DNA from: Mactra quadrangularis
Taxonomy: Eukaryota; Mollusca; Bivalvia; Venerida; Mactridae
Assembly (NCBI GenBank): GCA_025267735.1
Contig: CM046304.1
Coordinates: 5,456,001 to 5,520,000, forward strand
DNA: 64,000 bases
Reading direction: 5' to 3'
Shown here: piece by piece, positions 49,801-61,800 of the stretch
Numbering within the stretch: the stretch's first letter is position 1
Layout: every line of letters starts with the position of its first letter
Position numbers and translations under genes: made by a program
Notes under the pieces: model-generated
What the model saw: the letters and a program-made list of their open reading frames with translations, nothing else
What the model was told of the DNA's origin: nothing
Database searches by the model: none

Positions 49801-52800
49801 TTTCCTAATACCTTGGTAAAAGTTAATCGATTTTCATAAAACCTTGGAAAATGTGAATTGATTTTCCTAAAACCTTGGTAAATGTTATCGATTTTCCTAA
49901 AACCTTGGTAAATGTTATCAATTTTCCAAAAACCTTGGCAAATGTGAATCTATTTTCCTAAAACAGGGTTTTGTACAAGAATAATAATCAACGTACTGAT
50001 AATACTGATTGGACAGTGCTACTAAAATTGTAAATCAAAGTACTGATAGAACGATGTTACTTAAATTGTAAATCAAAGTACTGATGGGACGGTGCTGTAA
50101 ATCAAAGTACTGATGGGACGGTGCTGTAAATCAAAGTACTGATTGGACAGTGCTACTAAAATTGTAAATCAAAGTACTGATAGAACGATGTTACTTAAAT
50201 TATAAATCAAAGTACTGATGGGATAATGCTACTAATCAAAGTACTGATGGGCCGCTGCTATACAATTGTCAATCAAAGTACTGATAGTATTGATGGGACG
50301 GTACAACTGAAATGCTAATTAAATTGTAAAAAGCTTATTGTAAGGCTACACTCTTATAAAAACTTCAAACAGCATTAATAATATTGTTTTTGAGGAGAGA
50401 TACATACTATATATATATTATATCACGTCAATAAAAGTACTTCTTCAATAACATTTTACAATTTCACTTTTATTGGATCGCGTAGAGTGCCTACTTTTTG
50501 TAATCTTGTAAGAAGTAACGAATATATATATCTGGTAAATTGACAAAAAAAATGTGTGTGTTTTTTTTTTGTTTGTAAATCAGACCGTTCGTGTACAGAA
50601 TGATATTCGACCAAACTCTTTGAAGCGTTTACGTCACGCGTCGCAACTTTAGTTCTATCAAAGGAAAAAAACACTGCTTTGAGTTTTAAATACTAGCGAG
50701 AGTTACCTACCTTTGCTACAATTGTCTCCGGTCCTTCCCGGTAAACACGTGCAAGTGCCATCAACAGGGTTGCAAGTTTGATTTTCATTACACGTGCATT
50801 TCTCTTGACAGTATACGCCAAAATATGAACTGTTACATTCTAAATATAAAAAAATCAAATATTGTTAGTAGGATCAGGAGTCCAGTGGCAAGAGGCGCGC
50901 CTTGGGAACGAATTCTAGTAAGGTCACTGCTAGAAAATTACCTAAATTTGTTTTACTCAACCTACGTGTAAATGGGTGCTGTGAGGAATCACCTCCCTGA
51001 ATGACCAGGGGTTTTACTACAAAGTTGGAAAGTCGGCTGAAAATGTATAGAAAAGCAGACTTTAAACCACACTTTTTGGCTTTAATTTTTTACGATAATT
51101 AGTGTCGTGTCGCCAAACATATCTAATTACTTGGGGTTTTCGCTAACTGTGTCGAGGATCCCCAAAAATTGGGAGAAAGTCCCAGTGATGCAACTCTCTT
51201 AGCTAGTGCCAGTATCCCTGAAAATTGGCCTGTTCTTACACAAAAATTAGCTTCCATGAATTGTTTGAAACAACTTGTGATTCCAAATCTGTATCGAAAG
51301 CGTTTGGTTATAATTGGAGGAATCCCTAACTTTCAGGAGATATTTTTGAGAAACTGACTAGGGCTCCCTATATGTATGTGTCAAACCCTACTTACTCTGG
51401 TTACAAAGTTTCCCTTCAAATCCTGGTGAAGTACAGTTACATGTTCCATTTTTTATATCGCATGTACTGTTGTTTAAACATTGACATTCAAACTCACAAT
51501 TCCTTCCATAGTGTTTGTCATCACATTCTGAAATATCCAAATATTAAAGTTACATATATGCATATGATTTAATTTTTGTATGGGTTCAGGGTGTGTCAGC
51601 TGTTGGAATTGAAAAAAAATCTCTTAAGTGGGTGGGGTAACTAAATATACTAAAATATCGATAAGTTACGGATAATTTTGATATATTTTGTAAGATATGC
51701 ATCATATGTGCAAACATAACAGTGGTAATAAAAAAACGCTGAACAAAATATACATTTTGAATGAAAAATTAAGGTAAGGATAAATGTTTTCATTTCATTC
51801 TAAATGTATTATTTGTTGAGTGTTTTATATTTCCACTGTTATGTCTATACACTTGATGCATCACTTACAAAATACATAAAATATATCTGAAATTTGATAT
51901 TTTAATACATTTATTTACCCCACCCGCTAAAATTCCACTTGATGGATTTTTTTCAATTTCAAAAACTGATACACCCTTAAACAGGGTGTCAATACACAGT
52001 TTGGTCATTTTACGAAGGCCAGTTTACCTAACCTAGATTTTCTGGACCTTTGTCTGTAATCAGAACCCTGTTATTCTTTCATAAGGTTGACAACTTTATC
52101 ATGTACTTAATTAATGAAGGAAAATCGACATTCATGTAGAATTTTCATAGAATGGTATAACTTGACTGGGAGATGCTCAGACCCGCAACCCTTTCAGTGC
52201 ACTAGGTTCGAAATCCTTCTACGTGGCGTTATTGTAAAAAAGTGGCAAATTTTCAACCAGTTGATGGTTAAATGTCATTACACAGTCCCCACAAAAAGTT
52301 TTTGGACAAATGATTTTTTGATTAAAACTGATCATGCAATCTGCAAGACACTTTACTATAACTAAAGCTTGTTCGCACACCGGTTGATCTCACACGCTGA
52401 TAAACAAAGTTCTGATTTTGAAATATGTTAAGTTCACTTTGTTTCTTCAATTTTTGGTAAATGTGAATCAATTTTGTTAAACCCTAGGTAAATGTAAATC
52501 GATTTTCCTAAAATCTAGGTAATTGTGAATCGATTTTCCTAAAACCTTGGAAAAAGTGAATCGATTATCCTAAAACGTTGGTAAATATTAATCGATTTTC
52601 CTAAAATCTAGGTAATTGTGAATCGATTTTCCTAAAACCTTGGAAAATGTGAATCGATTTTCCTAAAACCTAGGTAAATGTTACCGATTTTCCTAAAACC
52701 TTGGCAAATGTGAATCGATTTTCCTAAAACAGGGTTTTGTCCAAGAACTTTTGGAGTGCACTGTGATAAAACATTCTTATACCTTCTGTGCAATTCGTGC

Positions 52801-55800
52801 CGATTTTACCTTCGGGGCAAATACATTGACCATCATTGACACCTGGTGCCTGTTCAATTACCCCGAACTGTCCAAAAACGTTCCGTAACGGAAGTGTCGG
52901 AACAACTCAACACAAAGACAACTCAATCCGAGACAATTGATTCCCTTTCTAACGGGTTGAGTTGTCCCAACTTTGAGTTGAGCTATGCACGGGTTGTGTT
53001 GTCTTCAGGTTGAGTTTTCCCGCATCCGTGATGTTAGCTTATAGTTGTTACTAAACATGCTGCAGGACTTGGACCAAATAGTTTTGGTTGGCACTGTATA
53101 TTGATCTTTAAAACATACCTTCATCGCATGTTTGACCGGTCCAATGATCAAAGCATAGGCATTGGCCAGTGGTGCTGTTACATTCACCATTACTGTTGTT
53201 CACATTACAATCACATGTGGATGAACAATTCAGTCCATAAGTTCCATAGTCACAAGCTATAAAATATATACAAAACTATCTGGATCGACTATTATTCAAT
53301 ATTACTTGTTACGTGGGTTTCCCATGTTCATTCTCGTACCCAGAGGTTATCAAGATTCTTGATCGAGAATCTTGATTGCCTCTGGGTACGAGAATACGAC
53401 GGTTTAGTAGCAGACTGTAGCAATGCCTCATTTCAATCAGCCGCGGATGATTACATTAGGCCGCGCATGCGCAATTAAAGTGATAATTACTACTGCACTT
53501 AAAATAGTCCGCCTTACGTGTTTACATGCATACGATACAGTTTGTGCTATTAAAGTATATCTAGCCAGGTTTACTTATGTACGTCACAATGTTAAACTGT
53601 ATTAACATTTGGTGATGCTCTATCCAATTATTATCAAACAATTTTATTTGCGCTTTGATGAACATTTTAGTAATTTTTCGATAACTCTTATAATCTATAA
53701 ATAGGCAATGATATCATCAGCTTTCAAGCCAGTTTGTTCATGCATAGCCGTGTGACATGACTGAAATGAGTGTAGACAAATATTACAATAATTTACTTAT
53801 TATGACAAGAATGTAAAAATTCATAGGACTGCTAGATTGAATAAAGTGACGTAATCGTTGTGCGGAGTTTTTGTCAATATATTGAGAAAAAACTTACGTT
53901 CGGAACAATTGTATCCCTTTGAACCAAGACAATAACAGGTTCCATTCGCAAAATGACAAACTTGTGATGGTAGACAATTATCTGAACAATTTTGTAAACA
54001 ATCTTGTCCGTATGTCCCAGATTTACAAGCTGAAACAAAAACATAATTAAAAGCATCGATGTCATGGACAAGAATGTTTTTCCTTATAAACGTAAAAATT
54101 CTGTTTATTTGTAGTGTTCACATTGTTCTTAGACGTGTTGATAACGCGAAAATTGCAGCAAGTATGCCTCTCGCATAGAAATTCCCTTTTGAAGTAAGTA
54201 CGGTAAAAGTCCATCAATAGGCTACCAAATTATCGCCAAAACATGCATCTATTGACGATTTGGTTGTATGTATGTGAAGACAGCAGTAACGGCAGTATAG
54301 CAGTGCAACAGTAAATCCTTACAGTTGTACTGCGAAAATTCTAACAGTATTGGTTTACTGTTGTAAGGTTGTACTGAGGAAAATTCTAACAGTATTGGTT
54401 TACTGTTGTAAGGTTGTACTGCGGAAAATTCTAACAGTATTGGTTTACTGTTGTAAGGTTGTACTGCGGAAAATTCTAACAGTATTGGTTTACTGTTGTA
54501 AGGTTGTACTGAGGAAAATTCTAACAGTATTGGTTTACTGTTGTAAGGTTGTACTGCGGAAAATTCTAACAGTATTGGTTTACTGTTGTAAGGTTGTACT
54601 GCGGAAAAATTCTAACAGTGTTGGTTTACTGTTGTAAGGTTGTACTGCGGAAAATTCTAACAGTATTGGTTTACTGTTGTAAGGTTGTACTGCGGAAAAA
54701 TTCTAACAGTATTGGTTTACTGTTGTAAGGTTGTACTGCGGAAAAATTCTAACAGTGTTGGTTTACTATTGTAATGTTGTACTGCGGAAAAATTCTAACA
54801 GTATTGGTTTCTGTTGTAAGGTTGTACTGAGGAAAATTCTAACAGTATTGGTTTACTGTTGTAAGGTTGTACAGCGGAGAATTCTAACAGTATTGGTTTA
54901 CTGTTGTAAGGTTGTACTGCGGAAAATTCTAACAGTATTGGTTTCTGCTGTAAGGTTGTACTGAGGAAAATTCTAACAGTATTGGTTTACTGTTGTAAGG
55001 CTGTACCGCGGAAAATTCTAACAGTATTGGTTTCTGTTGTAAGGTTGTACTGAGGAAAATTCTAACAGTATTGGTTTCTGTTGTAAGGTTGTACTGAGGA
55101 AAATTCTAACAGTATTGGTTTACTGTTGTAAGGTTGTACTGCGGAACATTCTAACAGTATTGGTTTACTGTTGTAAGGTTGTACTGTGGAAAAATTCTAA
55201 CAGTGTTGGTTTACTATTGTAATGTTGTACTGCGGAAAAATTCTAACAGTATTGGTTTGCTGTTGTAAGGTTGTACTGAGGAAAATTCTAACAGTATTGG
55301 TTTACTGTTGTAAGGTTGTACTGCGGAAAAATTCTAACAGTATTGGTTTACTGTTGTAAGGTTGTACTGAGGAAAATTCTAACAGTATTGGTTTACTGTT
55401 GTAAGGTTGTACTGAGGAAAATTCTAACAGTATTGGTTTACTGTTGTAAGGTTGTACTGAGGAAAATTCTAACAGTATTGGTTTACTGTTGTAAGGTTGT
55501 ACTGCGGAAAATTCTAACAGTATTGGTTTACTGTTGTACTGCTGTACTGCCGTTATTGCTGTCTTCACTTGCCTTTTATTTGTGCCTGGTGCATGATTGG
55601 AGTAGACAAATGTCCCTATATCAATGTTCATGTGGTATTAAGATTATTCCGCTATTAAAACAATGGACTTTAAAGACTCTCATTTATAGTGAAACTCAAC
55701 AGTACAACGATTTTGATGGTCCTAGTAGTTCTAGCATTAAAAAAACTGGCAGTCCATACCCGTGTTCAGTAACTACTGTTAGCTAACGTTACGGGTACGG

Positions 55801-58800
55801 GAGAAATCAACCCAAAGACAACTCAACCCGTGCAAAACTCAACTCAAAGTTGGGACAACTCAATCCGTTAGTAGGAGATTGAGTTATCTCGGTATGAGTT
55901 GTCTATTGGTTGAGTTGTTCCGACACTTCCAGTTGCGGAACGTTTTGGAACGTTCAGAGTAATTGAACACGTTGCTGGTAGTAAAGCTTTACAGTAGAAC
56001 AAGTGACATGACTCTATACAATGTAGTATACTTACTATGATCACAATGTTTGTCCATATATCCTGGTTTACAATTACACATACCATTTGTTACATTACAT
56101 GATGCCATATTGTTGTCATTACATTCACAAGTATTATTGCAATCTATACCATAGCTACCTTCATCACATTCTGTAAAATATAATCAAAGTACTGATAATA
56201 CTGATGGGACGGTGCTGTAAATCAAAGTACTGATGGGACGGTGCTGTAAATCAAAGTACTGATGGGACGGTGCTGTAAATCAAAGTACTGATGGGACGGT
56301 GCTGTAAATAAAAGTACTGATGGGACGGTGCTGTAAATCAAAGTACTGATGGGACGGTGCTGTAAATCAAAGTACTGATGGGACGGTGCTGTAAATCAAA
56401 GTACTGATGGGACGGTGCTACATAAATTGTATATCAAAGTACTGATAGAACGATGTTACTTAAATTGTATATCAAAGTACTGATAGAACGATGTTACTTA
56501 AATTGTATATCAAAGTACTGATAGAACGATGTTACTTAAATTGTATATCAAAGTACTGAGAGAATGATGTTACTTAAATTGTATATCAAAGTACTGATAG
56601 AACGATGTTACTTAAATTGTATATCAAAGTACTGATAGAACGATGTTACTTAAATTGTATATCAAAGTACTGATAGAACGATGTTACTTAAATTGTATAT
56701 CAAAGTACTGATAGAACGATGTTACTTAAATTGTATATCAAAGTACTGAGAGAATGATGTTACTTAAATTGTATATCAAAGTACTGAGAGAATGATGTTA
56801 CTTAAATTGTATATCAAAGTACTGAGAGAACGATGTTACTTAAATTGTATATCAAAGTACTGATAGAACGATGTTACTTAAATTGTATATCAAAGTACTG
56901 AGAGAATGATGTTACTTAAATTGTATATCAAAGTACTGATAGAATAATGTTACTTAAATTGTATATCAAAGTACTGATAGAACGATGTTACTTAAATTGT
57001 ATCTCAAAGTACTGAGAGAATGATGTTACTTAAATTGTATATCAAAGTACTGATGGGACGGTGCTGTAAATCAAAGTACTGATGGGACGGTGCTGTAAAT
57101 CAAAGTACTGATGGGACGGTGCTGTAAATCAAAGTACTGATTGGACAGTGCTACATAAATTGTATATCAAAGTACTGAGAGAACGATGTTACTTAAATTG
57201 TAAATCAAAGTACTGATGGGATAATGCTACTGATCAAAGTACTGATGGGGCGCTGCTATACTATTGTCATTCAAAGTACTGATAGTACTGATGTGACGAT
57301 GCTACTGAAATGTTAATAAAATTGTAAAAAGTTACTATTATAAAAACTTCAAACAACAACAACAGAAATCATTTTTGAGGAAAGATATTGGCAGAAATAT
57401 CATATGTTGTTTATCTTTTCAGTGGAACTACTTTCTAATGCGGATTTACGAGTATTCCGCATGAGATTCTGCAGTATTATTAATCGGACTGACTCGGTTT
57501 TGATTATGAGAGCCAGTAAAATTGTTGAAGTCATTGATTTTTAGTCTGTGAAAGCACCGTTCAAAAATGCTGATCGGAACATCTAGAGCGACCTTAGAAA
57601 GTCTTCCTCACGCAGTTGGTGCACAGTGCTTTTACCACGTGCATAACTGTGATCAGTGAGGGTCAAAATATGAAAACAAAGGACCGACGTGAAGGTTCTT
57701 TTTTAATAAAATTTTACTGTTTAACTTTTTTGGATCGCTTGATGTGCCTGCTTCTGGAAAGAAGTTGTCTATATGTGTCTGGTAAATTGATAAAAGGTCA
57801 GTTCTTCACAGTAAAGTAAATCAGTGCGTTCAAACAGTAAAAGCATCGAAGTGGGCAAACCATGGCAGCATATATGAAAATCACAAAATTGAAAACTCGA
57901 TGAAATCACTTCTCCCCTGATTAAAAAGAAAACCATGGCGAGTGAGATATTCGACCAAACTCTTTGGAGCGTTTACGTCACGCGTCGCAACTCTAGTTCT
58001 TTTAAAGGAAATAACCGCTGCTTTGAGTTTTAAATACTAGCGAGAGTTACCTACCTTTGCTACAATTGTCTCCGGTCCTTCCCGGTAAACACGTGCACGT
58101 GCCATCAACAGGGTTGCAAGTTTGATTTTTATTACACGTGCATTTCTCCTGACAGTATACGCCAAAATATGAACTGTTACATTCTAAATATAAAACAAAT
58201 CAAATATTGTTAGTAGGATCAGGAGACCAGTGGCAAGAGGCGCGCCTTGGGAACGAACTCTGGTAAGGTCACCACTAGAAAATTACCAAATTTGTTTCAC
58301 TCCACCTACGTGTAAATGGGTACTGTGAGGAATCACCTCCCTGAATGACCAGTGGTTTTACTACAAAATTGAAAAGTCGGCTGAAAATGTATAGAGAATC
58401 AGACTTTAAACCACATTTTGGCTTTATTTTTTTTACGATAATCAGTGTCGTGTTGCCAAACATGTCCAATTACTTGGGGTTTTTGCTAACTTAGCCGAGG
58501 ATCCCAAAAAATTGGGAGGAAGTCCCAGTGATGCAACTCTATTAGCTAGAGCCAGTATCCCTGAACATTGGCCTGTTCCTTCACAAAAATGAGCATCCAT
58601 GAATTGTTTGAAACAACTTGTGATTCCAAATCTGTATCGAAAGCGTTTGGTTATAATTGGAGGAATCCCTAACTTTCAGGAGATATTTTTGAGAAACTGA
58701 CTAGGTCTCCCTAAGGATCCCTGGTAAATACAGTATGTGTCAAACCCTACTTACTCTGGTTACAAAGTTTCCCTTCAAATCCTGGTGCAGTACAGTTACA

Positions 58801-61800
58801 TGTTCCATGTTCTTTATCGCATGCACTGTTGTTAAGACATTCACATTCAAACTCACAATTCCTTCCATAGTGTTTGTCATCACATTCTGAAATATCCAAA
58901 TATTAAAGTCACATATATTCATATGATTTAGTTTTTGTGTGGGTTAAGGGTGTATCAGTTGTTGGAATTGAAAAAAATCCACCAAGTGGGTGGGGTAACT
59001 AAATATAATAGAATATTGATAAGTTCCGGAAAATCTTGATATATTTTGCATCAAATGGGCAGAAATAACTGTGGTAATGTAAAACACTGAACAAAATATA
59101 CATTTTCAATGAAAAATTAAGGTAATGATAAATGTTTTCATGTAGATTTTGTTGGTTTTTTCATATTTCCACTGTTATGTGATCGATTTTCCTAAAACCT
59201 AGGCAAATGTATATCGATTTTCCTAAAACCGTGTTAAATGTGTATCGATTTTCCTAAAACCGTGGTAAATGTATACCGATTTTCGTAAAACCTTGGTAAA
59301 TGTATATCGATTTTCCTAAAACCTTCGTAGATGTGAATCGATTTTCCTAAAAAATTGGTAAATGTGAACCGATTTTCCTAAAAAATTGGTAAATTTGAAT
59401 CGATTGTCCTAAAGTCTTGGTAGATGTATATATCGATTTTCCTAAAATAGGGTTTTGTCCAAGAACTTTTGGAGTGCACTATAAATAAATATCATTATAC
59501 CTTCTGTACAATCCGTGCCTTGATAACCTTCAGGACAAATACATTGGCCATCGTCATCACAATACAGATTTTCATCGTTACATGTACAATTATATTCACA
59601 TTGTTCGCCATACTTTCCTGGTTCACATCCTTAAAAATAAACAAAATAAAACTCATAACATACATGTACGTGTTTGTGTTACTTACATGGGCGACAAAAA
59701 TGTTATTAAGATTACAGAATATACATGCCCCGAATAGAGACATTTAAGCGCACCATTATACATGTATGTACTTGAACACAATTATTCCGAAAACCGACTC
59801 GGGTGATTCCGTGATCTGACGACCGATTGGAACAGTGAGTACAAAGACTGACGGCCCACCTGGCTAGCCAAGTCTGTAGTACACAAATCTATTGATCGAG
59901 CGGTCGTGGGTTCGATTCTCAGATGGGCGTATAAAAAATTTAAATGATTTTTTCCTGATGAAGCCGCAAGGCGAAACGCAGTATATTAAAACGAGTTATA
60001 GAAAATCGTCGTGTTTGGTGATTTTTTTACATTATACTTAATGTTTAATCATGAAATACATTGTAATTTCTTCGTCCATTCACCCTACTTTCACAGATTC
60101 TAAATCATGTTGGGCTGATGTCAGTCATGTCCCATTAATTTAGCACCTCCAGGGTTTGCAAGTAGGTTGACTGACCAATACAATGTGTCGTTACAACGTA
60201 AAACCAAACCAAAATAACCCCATGAATAACCGAGCGATATTGTGGTGCGAAATATCAAGAATTAGAACCGGAAGTCAACAAGTCTAACTAATGTAGTATG
60301 AGTATATCAGTCATGGATTAGTCTATCAAGAGCCCAACAAACCTAGTGTTTATGTGTTCTACACATCTGGCTCAGAACTATGTGAACTATGTGAACTAAT
60401 ATTTTGAAGAAATGCGGATGAACAATGAATATTAAAGTCTTATCTATAAAACTGTGGATTTTATCGCATCAGTAACTTACTTTTAACACAAATATCCGAT
60501 TCATTCTTCATATAGCCAGGGCAACACTCGATTATTGTTTTGAAATCAGGGTAATATCCTTGCTTTAGTGCAGATTTGTAACGTGTGCTGAAATTATACA
60601 TTTTATACATAAATAAACTACAACAGTAAGAGACAAAGCTTCGTTTTCTTAGTGCAGAAAAATATACATGTATATTCATATAAAAATACGGGCACTATCA
60701 ACCAAAACATTGAGTACAATGAGTATAATTTTCAAAAATCAATACTTTGAGCCAGCGCGTAATTTTCAACTGATTTTATCATTGACGGGACTTGAAATCC
60801 AGCTCGAGTTAACGCAAAATACGAGGCAACTCATTTTGACATGTTTGAGTTATCGCATCTTTTTAAAATGAACTTTAGAGTAAATTCGATCGGGACCGAG
60901 ATATGATCTCGAGCGAAACCGTTATTACGAGCGAACGCGTTTTGAGCGAACGCAAATGTATTTTAATCAGAGGGGTTTATCTGTGTGCCACAGACAGTTT
61001 AATAAAATATAAGAACAAAGTTCCGCTAAAAGGAACACATTGATTATTGCAAAATTTTGTATTTTTGACGATTTTTAAATTGCGATTGGTTAATTAACTG
61101 TTCCTATTCTAGGACCATTCTCCTCTTAAGACCGGTGATGTCAGTGGTCCTTATTTAAACATATTTACAGCTCTTCAAATCTCTGAATCGATACGATTTC
61201 GGGCACGTTCCGCAATGCGATCGCTAGCTAGCGATTTGTAGCGATTTCCTACGGAACGGTTTGCTACGATCGAGCAAAATGAATCGCTAGCTAGCTAACC
61301 GTAGCAAGTTTTTTTCTTGCTAGCCGTATCATTCGGAACACTTCTGCTCATTTCAAAAAGCGACAGCTAGCGATCGCCTTGCGGAACGTGTCCTTCTTTA
61401 TTTTATTTTTTCTTGAAATATATCGTGTGTGACGTCAGAATCACGTGGTATTGCCGTTTGTCTCAAAACAATGAAAAGGGGCGACAAGTTAAGCCCTAAA
61501 CCACTACATACATACATATTTATTATGGTATATATCACTCCATTCTTGGTTTTTTTTACCTCAGTGAATAATATGAGCTGTGTTGGCTTATATGCCACCG
61601 CAATGAACAAAATCTTTCCGGTTGTGCCGTTTAATATTTAAATACGTTCTGGAGTCAGCGGGAGCGAAACTAATGCCAGCTTATTACCGAAAGATTGGGG
61701 ACGTCATCGTTGTTCTTATGGCATCATCTGTCTCTTCTTCCTGAGACCTCGGGCTGATACAATAGAAAAACCGGCATTGCCTGTGTCCAGGGTGGACACT

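Larger units (their letters stand above)
47198..49978. repeat. Tandem segmental duplication, unit 1
   Basis: Nearly identical to 49985-52745 across coding exons and introns: array, type b exon, type a exon, SINE B fragment and 31-bp array in the same order. The offset is 2796-2798 nt over most of its length. Confidence 0.9.
49985..52745. repeat. Tandem segmental duplication, unit 2
   Basis: Second copy of 47198-49978. It contains receptor exons 9 and 10. Its array (49985-50315) has lost or gained a few units relative to unit 1. Confidence 0.9.

Noticed and set aside
54350..55786. ORFs of 95-156 codons with CCKVVLRKILTVLVY repeats
   Set aside because: They are read through the 45-bp minisatellite inside a receptor intron. 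Units of 44 or 46 bp break the frame repeatedly.
47196..57300. CRISPR-like array (regular caaagtactgat repeats)
   Set aside because: Units are contiguous tandem repeats without unique spacers, in a eukaryotic intron.
61429..61641. ORF of 70 codons on each strand near 61.4-61.6 kb
   Set aside because: Short, overlapping in antisense, next to MITEs, without a domain.
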